Assembly: GCA_902727865.1 (NCBI GenBank)
Contig: CACVAQ010000008.1
Span: 1-34,265 of the forward strand
Direction of reading: 5' to 3'
Length of the DNA stretch: 34,265 nt
Source: an uncultured Aureispira sp.
GTDB lineage: Bacteria; Bacteroidota; Bacteroidia; Chitinophagales; Saprospiraceae
Shown: positions 8,524 through 18,712 of the stretch, piece by piece
Numbering within the stretch: the first letter of the stretch is position 1
Layout of the letters: every line of letters begins with the position of its first letter
Notes under the pieces: generated by a model
Databases searched by the model: none
What the model was told of the DNA's origin: nothing
Seen by the model: only the letters and a program-made list of their open reading frames with translations
Program-made: the position numbers and the translations under genes

Positions 8524-9327
8524 TTATACATTTTCTTCTGTTGCTCCTAATAATTCTTCGTAGAATTCTAAGTATCGACTACTTAATTCTGCTTGGTAAG
8601 GAAGTAATGGCTCCGATATATTTTCAGCAGAAACATCTTCTAAACCAATAATGGTTCCTTCTGAGAATTTAGAAGCACCAACATTCAAGTCCAGTACTCC
8701 ATCGTTAAGATAGGCATCTACAACAGCGCTCAAGTTATTGGCATCCATTTTTGCTTTAAACGTAGGCGCAAATGATTGGTTTGCATCTGCTGCATGGTAG
8801 GCAGAATAAACTAGTTGTGCATTTTGAAAGATAGGCTCATTTTGGTAGGTAGTTTTTAACATTGCTGGTAATAAACTAGTCATCCAACCATGTGCATGTA
8901 CAATATCTGGAGCCCATCCAAACTTCTTAACAGTTTCGACTACTCCTCTACAGAAAAAGATAGTACGGTCTAAATTATCTTCAAAAAATTCATCCTTTTC
9001 ATCTTTAAACACCTGTTTGCGCTTAAAGAACTCCTCATTATCCAAGAAATACACTTGCATTCTTGTTCCTGGCAAAGAAGCTACTTTGATAATTAGAGGA
9101 TAATCGTCGTCATCTACATTAATATTCATCCCTGACAAACGAACTACCTCATGAAGGCGATGTCTTCTCTCATTGATAGTTCCAAATTTAGGCATCAAGA
9201 TTCGAACCTCTACGCCATTTTCTTGAATATACTGAGAGTACTCACGCACAATTTCAGATATTTGAGAAAGGATTGTGTAAGGTTTCATCTCTTGAGTTAC
9301 TATCAATATTCTTTTCTTATCAGCCAT
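8524..9327 (-). CDS. Glycogen/starch synthase (GT5) N-terminal-domain-like protein
   Basis: KRILIVTQEMKPYTILSQISEIVREYSQYIQENGVEVRILMPKFGTINERRHRLHEV ... PDIVHAHGWMTSLLPAMLK; only 267 aa. Confidence 0.75.
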   Translation of the reverse strand: MADKKRILIVTQEMKPYTILSQISEIVREYSQYIQENGVEVRILMPKFGTINERRHRLHEVVRLSGMNINVDDDDYPLIIKVASLPGTRMQVYFLDNEEFFKRKQVFKDEKDEFFEDNLDRTIFFCRGVVETVKKFGWAPDIVHAHGWMTSLLPAMLKTTYQNEPIFQNAQLVYSAYHAADANQSFAPTFKAKMDANNLSAVVDAYLNDGVLDLNVGASKFSEGTIIGLEDVSAENISEPLLPYQAELSSRYLEFYEELLGATEENV

Positions 9328-9578
9328 AAAACTACTCGTTCTAAAAATTTAGTAAAAAAATCTTTCAAGAAAACACAAAAAGAAACTGTTTCTCGATTTG
9401 CAAATTTACGAAAAAAATACCAATTTGCCGTATTAAACTAGTTTCTTATAGTTTTATTAATTACTTTCCTCCGTTTTAGGACCTCCTAATCCTTTGTTTT
9501 GGAGTTAAAAAGCAACAAAAGCAGCATAATTCAATCCTATTTTTTTCAAATTGCATTCTATAATTTTTGCTTCTCTTT

Positions 9579-10430
9579 ATGTATATTTTCAAGACGGTTT
9601 CAGATTTACAACAGTACCTACATACACAAAAAAAACAGGCCAAGCGGATTGGCTTTGTTCCAACAATGGGAGCATTACACCGTGGTCATCTCAATTTAGT
9701 CGAAAGGGCTTTTGATGATTCTGATGTCGTAGTTTGTTCTATCTTTGTCAATCCAACTCAATTTGGAGAAGCAAATGATTTAGACAACTATCCTCGCCCA
9801 ATAGAAAGTGATATTCAAAAATTGGAACAATTGGGTTGTACGGTTTTATTTTTGCCTGCTGTTTCCGAAATGTATCCCAAAGATTTGGTTAGCCCTTCGG
9901 TTGATTTGAAGGGATTGGATAGCAGTATGGAAGGGGCACACCGGCCAGGCCATTTTGCGGGCGTAGTACAAGTTATCCTTCGATTCTTAGAGATTCTGCA
10001 ACCTGATTTTTTGTATATGGGGCAAAAAGATTACCAACAATTTGCAGTTATAAAATATGTTCTTCATCTTTTACAATTAAAGACCCAACTCGTTTGCGTT
10101 CCGATTGTCCGAGAAGAAGACGGTTTGGCGATGAGTTCTCGAAATATTCGATTGAGTCCAGCAGGCAGGCAAAGAGCCCGCTTGATTTCTCAGATGCTTT
10201 TTAAGGCAAAAGAATATGCTGCGACTAAGTCCTTAGAAGAAGTAAAAAAATACGCATTGACATTTCTTGATCAACACCAACTTGAGGTTGATTACTTTAC
10301 GATAATAGATGGAGACAGTCTCGAAAACATCGATTCTTTTGATAAAGCCACTACTGTTACGGCTTGTACCACTGTTCGAATAGATGGTGTTCGGTTATTG
10401 GACAATATAATCCTTAGAGAAAGTATCTAA
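9579..10430 (+). CDS. panC: Pantothenate synthetase
   Basis: GFVPTMGALHRGHLNLVERA, VVCSIFVNPTQFGEANDLDNYPR, MEGAHRPGHFAGVVQVILRFL, MGQKDYQQFAVIK, MSSRNIRLSP; start moved from TTG 9567 to ATG 9579 (MYIFKTVSDL). Confidence 0.97.
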   Translation: MYIFKTVSDLQQYLHTQKKQAKRIGFVPTMGALHRGHLNLVERAFDDSDVVVCSIFVNPTQFGEANDLDNYPRPIESDIQKLEQLGCTVLFLPAVSEMYPKDLVSPSVDLKGLDSSMEGAHRPGHFAGVVQVILRFLEILQPDFLYMGQKDYQQFAVIKYVLHLLQLKTQLVCVPIVREEDGLAMSSRNIRLSPAGRQRARLISQMLFKAKEYAATKSLEEVKKYALTFLDQHQLEVDYFTIIDGDSLENIDSFDKATTVTACTTVRIDGVRLLDNIILRESI

Positions 10431-10434
10431 AACT

Positions 10435-13400
10435 ATGATGAGTAAGATCGAAGACATTCAGAAAAAATATCAAGCCCTTAATAATTTCCAAAAAGACTTG
10501 GTGAAATTGTTAGTGCTGGTCGATAGTCCAGAAAACAAAACCAAGATTTTGCAAGTCTGCTTAAAAGCTAAGCTAAAATCAGACAACAAGCAATCCTATA
10601 ATGTAATCAGCATAGGACAAAGTTTAGAATTTTTGAGGGGCATGCAATTGGTCAAAAAGAATTTAGACCAAAAATATCAAATACATCCTGATGTTTACCA
10701 CTTTGCGGTGCAACAAGCCATTGCGGACAAACGCCTCAAGGTGTTGCGCAAAACCGTTGTTGCCTTGTTTCCTGGCGTCAAACAGCCCTACCAAGCTTAT
10801 CGGTATCCGAATGAATTGATTCGAGATGCTTCCTTTGCCATGTACAACGACGATTATGCCACGTTTCAGTTGGCCGTCAAAACCTTGCAAAAAGACAGCT
10901 CTTTTTATATTGAATCGCTTTACAAGAAATTGTTCATCGAACGGTATGGCATCAACAATATTCCGAAGCTTTCTCCTGAATTTCAATTTGAGTTCTATAA
11001 ATCTCAATTGGGGCCTATGATTGTTGCGCTCAAGGATGTTAATGAGCCACTCAAAAACATTCAGAAAATCGCTTCGACGCTAAAAGGCAATGACTTAGAT
11101 TTAGTCCATCATTATCTTAGCTTGCACGCTTTGTTGAAGGGCGATTGGGCGATGGCACGAAAAATTTGGGAAGGCAAGGATTCTATCAATGCGCTCAAAT
11201 TTAAAGGCTGGTTGTATTTTGCACAAGGCTACAACATCAAAGCGTTAAATCGTTATGAAAAAGCACTAAAAGAATACCGAAAAAAAGAAAAATCAACCAA
11301 GGCTTATTTTGATGATTATCACGGTATTATTTTCATTTTAGCCTTGCTAAAGGATCATAATTCCAAACATATTCCAACGATTAAGAACTTCTTTAAAGAA
11401 GCTTTTTCGCACAACATTAGTAATGTATACCTTTATTTGGGCGCTATTGTTGAGAATTTACAAGATAATTCTACCAAAGCTAAAGATCTATTCGAGCAAG
11501 AACATTTGTATTATAACCTACATGGCTTGCTCTATATTTACGCTCAATATTGGACACAAAATTTTGCGCCTAATTGGGAAAATTACGCTTTAACATTGCA
11601 ACACAAAGCCATCAAGAATGGGTACTACTGGGTTGCGTATAATGTGGCGGCCTTAATGCAGCAAATCAGTACCAATAGAAAAGAATTTTACGCCACAAAG
11701 GTCGAAGAATTACAGGAGATCATTGGTGCGGTTCCATCTTTGATGGATGTCATTGGTTTGCAAGAAGATTGGGAGGTTGCCTTACAATCATTGGAAGCCT
11801 TGCATGGACACAATACCAGCACGCAAGCGCATCTACAAAGCCGATTAATTTGGTTGGTCGATTTTGAAAAAGATGTTATTCAACCTAAAATTCAACGCAT
11901 TAATAAAAATGGTAGTTGGTCCAAAGGGCGTAATGCGGGACTGGACAAACTTGTCGAAGGCTCTGTCCTAGAAGCGACTCCACACGATATGCGTGTGATC
12001 AATACGATTACAAAATCTTCAGGTTATTATAATAACAATACCTATGGATTTTATTCGCCTTCCAAAACCTTTATGACCTTAGTCGATCATCCACTCTTGT
12101 TTTTGTACAAATCGCCAGATGTAGCTTGCGAATTGCGTCAAGGCTTGGTGGAATTAGTGGTCAAAGAAACAACCGAAGGCTACTCTATTAGTCCTTCTAT
12201 CAATGTCAAACATGAAGGCGTTTACATTGTAAAAGAAACTCCTACTCGTTATCAGCTCATTCAAGTGAGTGAAAAACAAGTACAATTGGCTCAAGCAATT
12301 GGAGGGGATAGTTTGAACATTCCATTAAAGGGAAAAGAACAGTTGGAACGTACCTTGTCGGGCTTATCGACAATTATGCCTTTGCAATCTGATTTAGAAT
12401 TCCAAAACGATAACATTCCTTCGGTAGAACCTGATACTCGTCTTTATATCCATTTATTGCCTGTTGGCGAAGGGTTTGACGTTGAGTTCTATATCAAGCC
12501 ATTTCAAGTCTCTGCACCTTATTACAAACCTGGTAAGGGTTCTGCTCGTGTGGTGACTAAAATCGAAGCCATTCGCACGCAAACCAAACGAGATTTGGCA
12601 GCAGAAGTCAAAGCTTTGAACGATTTAATTGATGTGTGTCCAACCTTGGCTAACAATGCACCGACAGAAGATCATTTGTGGCAATTGGAAAACCCACACA
12701 GTTGTCTGAAGTTGTTACACGAAATAGAGCCTTTTAGAGCTGACAATTTAATTGTCATTGAATGGCCGAAGGGAGAGCAACTGAAAATCAAACAGCAAAT
12801 TGATTTTACCAATATTAAGCTTTCTATTAGTAAGGAAAATAATTGGTTTGGTATTTCTGGTACGGTTCAAGTGAACGAGCATTTAGTCTTGGATATGCGT
12901 CAGTTGCTCAATATGATGCAAGAACAACAGTCTGAATTTATTGAATTGGATGATGGGCAGTTTCTCGCCTTAAGTAAAGATTTACAGAATCGCCTAGATA
13001 GTATTTATAAATTCACAGATGACGAAGGAAAGATTCATCCTTTGGCAAGTTTTGCGTTTGAGAATTTAACCAATGAAATTGAAACCCTTGATGTGGACAA
13101 CAGTTGGTTTGAGCACATCAATCGCTTAAAAAGTGTGGAGCAAGAAACCTTTATTTTGCCTAAAACACTTCACGCAACCTTGAGATCGTATCAAGAAGAG
13201 GGCTTTCAATGGTTGACTAAATTAGCTGCTTGGGGCGTTGGAGCTTGTTTGGCGGATGATATGGGTTTGGGTAAAACGATTCAAGCTTTGGCTGCGATCT
13301 TATATCGTAGTGAAAAAGGGCCTAGTTTGGTGGTCGCTCCTGCTTCTGTTTGCCGAAATTGGATCAAAGAAATCATGAAATTTGGACCTAGCTTAAAGCC

Positions 13401-14553
13401 TATTTTATTTAGCGAAAGTGATCGAAAACATTGTATCGAAACCGCCTCTGGTAATGACGTCTTAATTACAACCTATGGCTTATTACAAACAGAAAGCGAA
13501 CTTTTTAGTACTCGTACTTTTGAAACAATTGTACTCGATGAAGCGCAAGCTATAAAGAACAGCAATGCCAAGCGTTCACAAGCTGCCATGAAATTAAAGG
13601 GTAACTTTAAGGTCATTACAACAGGAACGCCGATTGAAAATCACTTGGGAGAATTGTGGAATTTATTCCGCTTTATTAATCCTGGTTTATTGGGCACGCT
13701 CAAAGGCTTTAGGGATCGCTTTGCTATTCCGATTGAAAAAGACCGAGACATTCCAACACAAAAGCAATTACAACTACTCATCCGTCCATTTATATTAAGA
13801 CGACACAAAAAAGATGTGTTGACGGAGTTACCAGAAAAAACAGAAATTGTATTAAGTGTCGATTTGTCTACCGAAGAACAAGCCTTTTATGAAGCGCTGC
13901 GTAGAAATGCGGTCGAAAGCTTAGAAAAAGATACGCAACAACAAGCAGGAACCAAACACCTAAAAGTTTTGGCTCAAATCATGCGCTTGCGTCGCGCTTG
14001 TTGTAACCCTCAGTTGGTTGATCCAGATTCTTCCTTAAAGAGTTCTAAACTAAAATTGTTTGGAGAGATTGTAGAAGAACTGATTGCCAATGGGCACAAA
14101 GCTTTGGTCTTTAGTCAATTTGTTGGTCATTTGCAGTTGATTGAAAAGTATATCAAGGATAAAAATATTCGATACCAATATTTGGATGGTCAAACGCCTA
14201 CCAAGAAGCGACAAGAACGCATTGATGCGTTCCAAGCGGGCGAAGGGGAATTGTTCCTCATTAGTTTAAAAGCTGGTGGAACAGGGCTTAATCTGACAGC
14301 GGCCGATTATGTGATTCACATGGATCCGTGGTGGAATCCTGCGGTAGAAGATCAAGCCTCGGATAGAGCGCATCGTATTGGTCAAAAACGTCCTGTGACG
14401 GTTTATCGCTTGATTACAGAAAATACGATTGAAGAAAAAATTATCAAATTGCACGAAGATAAACGAGATTTAGCCGATTCTTTATTGGAAGGAACGGATG
14501 CTAGTTCTAAATTATCTGCTGCCGATTTATTGGATTTAATTAAAAATAATTAA
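10435..14553 (+). CDS. SNF2-family DEAD/DEAH-box helicase/ATPase with about 900-aa N-terminal region
   Basis: LRSYQEEGFQWLTKLAAWGVGACLADDMGLGKTIQALAA, VLDEAQAIKN, TGTPIENHLGELWNLFRFINPGLLG, HLKVLAQIMRLRRACCNPQLV, SLKAGGTGLNLTAADYVIHMDPWWNPAVEDQASDRAHRIGQ. Confidence 0.95.
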   Translation: MMSKIEDIQKKYQALNNFQKDLVKLLVLVDSPENKTKILQVCLKAKLKSDNKQSYNVISIGQSLEFLRGMQLVKKNLDQKYQIHPDVYHFAVQQAIADKRLKVLRKTVVALFPGVKQPYQAYRYPNELIRDASFAMYNDDYATFQLAVKTLQKDSSFYIESLYKKLFIERYGINNIPKLSPEFQFEFYKSQLGPMIVALKDVNEPLKNIQKIASTLKGNDLDLVHHYLSLHALLKGDWAMARKIWEGKDSINALKFKGWLYFAQGYNIKALNRYEKALKEYRKKEKSTKAYFDDYHGIIFILALLKDHNSKHIPTIKNFFKEAFSHNISNVYLYLGAIVENLQDNSTKAKDLFEQEHLYYNLHGLLYIYAQYWTQNFAPNWENYALTLQHKAIKNGYYWVAYNVAALMQQISTNRKEFYATKVEELQEIIGAVPSLMDVIGLQEDWEVALQSLEALHGHNTSTQAHLQSRLIWLVDFEKDVIQPKIQRINKNGSWSKGRNAGLDKLVEGSVLEATPHDMRVINTITKSSGYYNNNTYGFYSPSKTFMTLVDHPLLFLYKSPDVACELRQGLVELVVKETTEGYSISPSINVKHEGVYIVKETPTRYQLIQVSEKQVQLAQAIGGDSLNIPLKGKEQLERTLSGLSTIMPLQSDLEFQNDNIPSVEPDTRLYIHLLPVGEGFDVEFYIKPFQVSAPYYKPGKGSARVVTKIEAIRTQTKRDLAAEVKALNDLIDVCPTLANNAPTEDHLWQLENPHSCLKLLHEIEPFRADNLIVIEWPKGEQLKIKQQIDFTNIKLSISKENNWFGISGTVQVNEHLVLDMRQLLNMMQEQQSEFIELDDGQFLALSKDLQNRLDSIYKFTDDEGKIHPLASFAFENLTNEIETLDVDNSWFEHINRLKSVEQETFILPKTLHATLRSYQEEGFQWLTKLAAWGVGACLADDMGLGKTIQALAAILYRSEKGPSLVVAPASVCRNWIKEIMKFGPSLKPILFSESDRKHCIETASGNDVLITTYGLLQTESELFSTRTFETIVLDEAQAIKNSNAKRSQAAMKLKGNFKVITTGTPIENHLGELWNLFRFINPGLLGTLKGFRDRFAIPIEKDRDIPTQKQLQLLIRPFILRRHKKDVLTELPEKTEIVLSVDLSTEEQAFYEALRRNAVESLEKDTQQQAGTKHLKVLAQIMRLRRACCNPQLVDPDSSLKSSKLKLFGEIVEELIANGHKALVFSQFVGHLQLIEKYIKDKNIRYQYLDGQTPTKKRQERIDAFQAGEGELFLISLKAGGTGLNLTAADYVIHMDPWWNPAVEDQASDRAHRIGQKRPVTVYRLITENTIEEKIIKLHEDKRDLADSLLEGTDASSKLSAADLLDLIKNN

Positions 14554-14738
14554 AAAAAGGTTTAGAAAAAACAATAAAGTTATAGACATAGTTTAAAACA
14601 AAAATTGTAAATTCGCCAATTGGGGCTGATCTTAAATCGTTTTAGAGAAACGCATTGTGTAGGACACGTAAGTTTCTTCCACGTACTATTTTGAATTGAA
14701 CACTATTCTGTAGAATCTAAAACAACCGCTCGTTGGAA

Positions 14739-14776
14739 ACCACGAAATAGCAGCGTAACAAGCAACATAGCTAATT
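14739..14776 (+). repeat. Intergenic repeat array, copy 1 (CGWAG-core family)
   Basis: accacgaaatagcagcgtaacaagcaacatagctaatt; shares CCACGWARTAGCAGCGTA and TAGCTAAT with copy 2. Confidence 0.6.
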
Positions 14777-14874
14777 CCTATTCTATTACAATCGTGGATA
14801 CGAGCTGTCACAAAAGATATAGTCCTTCTTTTAATTATTTTATAGCATACATATTTAAAATTTTATTGAAAATT

Positions 14875-15582
14875 ATGGCTAACGATAAGCTTCACGATAT
14901 TTGGAATCAATTTGGAAAACGCTACAAGGCGCATCCTTGGCATGGGGTTAACATTGGAGCAGGGGCTCCTGAAGTAGTTCGCTGCTTTATTGAGGTAGTT
15001 CCTGGTGACCAAATGAAATATGAGATCTGTAAAGAAAGCGGTTATTTAATGATTGACCGTCCGAATAAATTTTCTAACAACATCCCTGTACCTTATGGTT
15101 TGATTCCTCGTACGTATTCTGCTGAAGCTATGGCAGAATTTTGTATGCAGCAAACAGGCAGAACGGGGATTACTGGCGATAGTGATCCATTAGACGTTTG
15201 TGTTTTGATGGACAGAGCCTTGACGCATGGTGATTTGTTGTTGGATGCGATCATTGTTGGTGGTTTTCGCATGATTGATGGCGGTGAAGCGGATGATAAG
15301 ATGATAGCTGTTCTTAAAGGCGATCATACTTATGGCGACATCAAAGACATCAAAGATTGTCCAGAGAAACTAATCAAACGCATCAAGCATTACTTCTTGA
15401 CCTATAAGGAAGATCCAGACAATAAGGAGAGTACAAAAGAGGTAGAAATTACCCATACTTATGGTCGAGAAGAAGCTTTAGAGGTTGTTCGTAGAAGCCA
15501 ACAAGATTATGAAACACACTTTGGTTCTTTGAATCAAGACCTTGCAAAAACTTTAGCTGAAGCGCTGAATGTAGATGCTTAA
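14875..15582 (+). CDS. ppa: Inorganic pyrophosphatase
   Basis: MANDKLHDIWNQFGKRYKAHPWHGV..., YLMIDRPNKFSNNIPVPYGLIPRTY, GDSDPLDVCVLMDR, DDKMIAVLKGD; internal ATG chosen over ORF start at 14794. Confidence 0.93.
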   Translation: MANDKLHDIWNQFGKRYKAHPWHGVNIGAGAPEVVRCFIEVVPGDQMKYEICKESGYLMIDRPNKFSNNIPVPYGLIPRTYSAEAMAEFCMQQTGRTGITGDSDPLDVCVLMDRALTHGDLLLDAIIVGGFRMIDGGEADDKMIAVLKGDHTYGDIKDIKDCPEKLIKRIKHYFLTYKEDPDNKESTKEVEITHTYGREEALEVVRRSQQDYETHFGSLNQDLAKTLAEALNVDA

Positions 15583-15608
15583 TGGTTAAATAAAAGTTAT
15601 TACAATAT

Positions 15609-15647
15609 AAAAATGAGTTACTCTAATACCTAGAGTAACTCATTTTT
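15609..15647 (+). terminator. Rho-independent terminator of ppa
   Basis: aaaaatgagttactcta-ATACC-tagagtaactcattttt, about 17-bp perfect stem ending in a T run. Confidence 0.9.
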
Positions 15648-15893
15648 TATGTACTATAAAGGCACTAAAGCAAAGAAATGGGGCAATGTAGGCTTCGATC
15701 AAGCCTCTTTAACAAAATAAATGGTCGTGGTCTTTGGCATAAATTTTTAACAAGGACTCCATAAGTCTTCTCACGAAACCTTTTGCTCTTTAGTTCTGCT
15801 ACTAGATCCATAAACAAAGTGAACTAAAAAGCTGCTGTAATAAGACCTAAAACCCAAAAACGTAAACACGATCAAGTAAAAAATAAACAGCCA

Positions 15894-16688
15894 ATGAACT
15901 TAGAAAAAATATGCCAACAAACTTGTCAATTGAGCCTTGAAGTCGGGCAATTCTTAAAAGCAGAATTAGGGAAAGTCAAAGCGCAAGAAATTGAACATAA
16001 GCAATTAAATCACTTGGTCAGTTATGTAGACAAAACCGCAGAACAAAAACTAATCGAAGGCTTGAGGCGTTTTTTGCCTGACGCTGCCTTCTTGGCAGAA
16101 GAAGCAACGGTGGCGCATGAAAAAAAGGATTGGCAATGGATTATAGACCCCTTAGATGGCACGACTAACTTTTTGCATCAATTACCCTTCTTTTCAATTA
16201 GTATTGCCTTACAGCACAAAGAAGAGACCGTTCTAGGAGTGGTGCATGAGGTGAACAATCAAGAAACCTTTTACAGCTGGAAAGGGGCTGGGGCTGCTTT
16301 TTTGAATCAAAAGAAAATTAAGGTCAGCTCGACCAACAAGTTGGAAGATGCTTTGTTGGCAACGGGTTTTCCTTATTATGACTTTGAGCAAATGGATGCT
16401 TATTTAGCCATGATAAAACCCTTGATGCTCGGCACTAGAGGTTTGAGGCGTTTTGGGTCGGCCGCCTTAGATTTGGCTTATGTCGCTTGTGGGCGTTTTG
16501 ATGGTTATTTTGAGTACAGTTTATCTCCTTGGGATGTTGCGGGCGGTGCGTTTCTAGTACAACAAGCAGGCGGACTAGTTGGAGACTTTTCGGGAAAAAA
16601 TGACTTTATTCACGGTAGAGAAATTGTAGCAGGAAACCCTATCATTTACCAACATTTAGTTAAGGCTACCTTAAAAAATTTCAAATAA
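15894..16688 (+). CDS. Inositol monophosphatase family protein (SuhB-like)
   Basis: FLAEEATVAHE, WIIDPLDGTTNFLHQLPFFSISIALQ, LRRFGSAALDLAYVACGRFDGYFEYSLSPWDVAGGAFLVQQAGG. Confidence 0.95.
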   Translation: MNLEKICQQTCQLSLEVGQFLKAELGKVKAQEIEHKQLNHLVSYVDKTAEQKLIEGLRRFLPDAAFLAEEATVAHEKKDWQWIIDPLDGTTNFLHQLPFFSISIALQHKEETVLGVVHEVNNQETFYSWKGAGAAFLNQKKIKVSSTNKLEDALLATGFPYYDFEQMDAYLAMIKPLMLGTRGLRRFGSAALDLAYVACGRFDGYFEYSLSPWDVAGGAFLVQQAGGLVGDFSGKNDFIHGREIVAGNPIIYQHLVKATLKNFK

Positions 16689-17018
16689 AGGCTTCTTATC
16701 TACTTCTCTTATAACAATATTTTAATTATTTGTTAATTAAAAATTATTGCCTAATTTTTGCGTTATAAGAATAGATAATTGAGGTTACAGATTTAACACC
16801 TCTTAGCTGTCTTTGCTTTTTAATAGCTTCTTGTCGTTCTTTAACAAATCGTATGCTAATCGTTTAAACCACTTTTTTTGTTAGACGGCATGCCTCGTAC
16901 CTTTTAAGTATAGAAGTTGTTTATTTTCTTTTTATAATAACCGAATACAACGTTCTACTTAAAAGTATATCCCAATTCATAGCTGTTAACAGTTAGCCTA
17001 GGGGTTCCACTCCAGACG

Positions 17019-17054
17019 ATTAGCTACGCTGCTACTACGTGGTTACTGCGTGAG
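17019..17054 (-). repeat. Intergenic repeat array, copy 2 (CGWAG-core family, inverted)
   Basis: Reverse complement reads CTCACGCAGTAACCACGTAGTAGCAGCGTAGCTAAT. Confidence 0.6.
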
Positions 17055-17134
17055 AAGATTTGTCAAAGAACCCTTATTTTTAATAAAATTCAGTTACACA
17101 ACAAACAATTTATACACTAGTAATTCTTATACAA

Positions 17135-18106
17135 ATGAACATACACGAGTTGTTTAAAACCTATCAGAAAGAAAATAATTTTTCACAATATACCCCTAGA
17201 GAATTGTACGAGCCTATTGATTATATTTTATCCTTAGGCGGTAAACAAATTCGTCCACTTTTGGCTTTAATGGCTTGCCAATTATTTTCAAAAGACGTCC
17301 ATGCAGCGCTGCCCATTGCCTCTGCGGTTGAAATTTTTCATAATTTCTCTTTAGTCCATGACGACATCATGGACGCTTCTCCCATTCGAAGAGGGCAACC
17401 AGCCGTACATAAAAAATTCAATACCAACACGGCTATTTTGTCTGGCGATGTTATGCTTGTTTATGCTTACGAACATTTGAGCAAAGTAAGCCCAGAGCTC
17501 TTACCGATCATTTTACCTATATTTAATGAAGTTGCTATTGGAGTTTGTGAAGGACAGCAAATGGATGTCAACTTTGAAACACAAGCACAGGTAAGCCTTC
17601 CTGAGTATACCAGAATGATTGAACTAAAGACCTCTATCCTACTCTATGGAGCCATGAAAATGGGGGCTTTGGTTGGAGGAGCTTCGATCGAAGAGGCGGA
17701 GTTGATCGGAGAGTTTGGACGTAATATGGGTATTGCCTTTCAGATGCAAGACGATTGGTTGGATACTTTTGGGGCGCAAGCCAAAGTTGGAAAACGTATT
17801 GGTGGAGATATTATTCAAAATAAAAAAACAGCCCTCGTCATCAAAGCACTAGAGTTAGCCGATGCAACGACAGAACAAGAGTTAAATCAACTCTTATCGA
17901 GTACGCCTACAGCAGCAGCAGAGGCGGCAAAGATTGAGCGGGTAACCAGCATTTTCAAAGCTTTAGGTATCCCTGATGAAATGAAAAAAATTATGGCGGT
18001 TTATAAAGACAAAGCCATTCATAATCTGAATTTGCTAAACGTATCGGACGATGCAAAAAAATCTTTGTACGGCTTCTTAGATGCGTTGATGCAACGAGAA
18101 CATTAG
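17135..18106 (+). CDS. Polyprenyl synthetase (trans-isoprenyl diphosphate synthase)
   Basis: GGKQIRPLLALMA, FARM SLVHDDIMDASPIRRGQPAVH, SARM FQMQDDWLDTFG. Confidence 0.95.
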   Translation: MNIHELFKTYQKENNFSQYTPRELYEPIDYILSLGGKQIRPLLALMACQLFSKDVHAALPIASAVEIFHNFSLVHDDIMDASPIRRGQPAVHKKFNTNTAILSGDVMLVYAYEHLSKVSPELLPIILPIFNEVAIGVCEGQQMDVNFETQAQVSLPEYTRMIELKTSILLYGAMKMGALVGGASIEEAELIGEFGRNMGIAFQMQDDWLDTFGAQAKVGKRIGGDIIQNKKTALVIKALELADATTEQELNQLLSSTPTAAAEAAKIERVTSIFKALGIPDEMKKIMAVYKDKAIHNLNLLNVSDDAKKSLYGFLDALMQREH

Positions 18107-18129
18107 GAATACAAAGTATCCAGACTACA

Positions 18130-18171
18130 AAAAGCTGATTTTAGATTGTACTAAAATCAGCTTTTATTTTT
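18130..18171 (+). terminator. Rho-independent terminator of the polyprenyl synthetase gene
   Basis: aaaagctgattttag-ATTGTA-ctaaaatcagctttt followed by attttttct. Confidence 0.88.
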
Positions 18172-18283
18172 TCTAAAAATACGCTTAGCTTAGTTCCATA
18201 AAAACACGCTTAGGTATATGTAGAAGAAGCTGCTTAGAAATTAATCCAAGCAGCTTTATATTTTATACTACAAATAAGAAATC

Positions 18284-18712
18284 TTATTTGTATACTTTTT
18301 CTTCCCATGCCCAAGTAGACCGACGAGTCTTACCTTTCATGTTGGCATCTAATTTTTTAGTAAATTGCTTCTCTCTAATACGAGCAGATTTACCAGTCAA
18401 TTCACGCAAGTAGTACAAACGTGCACGACGAACATTACCTTTTTTCAAATTCTTAACAGACTCAACTGCTGGAGAATTAAAAGGGAATACACGCTCTACA
18501 CCTACTCCATGAGAGATTTTACGAACGGTAAATGTTTTAGAAGTGCCTGATCCTTTAATTTGGATAACATCTCCACGGAAAAGCTGAATACGTTCTTTGC
18601 TTCCCTCAGTAATTTTATAGCTTACAGAAACAGTATCACCTGATTTGAAAAAATCATAATCAGTAATATCACGAGCTGTTTGTTTCTCTACGAAGTTTAT
18701 TAAATCGTTCAT
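18284..18712 (-). CDS. rplS: 50S ribosomal protein L19
   Basis: FKSGDTVSVSYKITEGSKERIQLFRGDVIQIKGSGTSKTFTVRKISHGVGVERVFPFNSPAVESVKNLKKGNVRRARLYYLRELTGKSARIRE. Confidence 0.98.
   Translation of the reverse strand: MNDLINFVEKQTARDITDYDFFKSGDTVSVSYKITEGSKERIQLFRGDVIQIKGSGTSKTFTVRKISHGVGVERVFPFNSPAVESVKNLKKGNVRRARLYYLRELTGKSARIREKQFTKKLDANMKGKTRRSTWAWEEKVYK

Noticed and set aside
10663-11007. 114-aa minus-strand ORF antisense to the SNF2 gene
   Set aside because: Antisense shadow frame; no domain features
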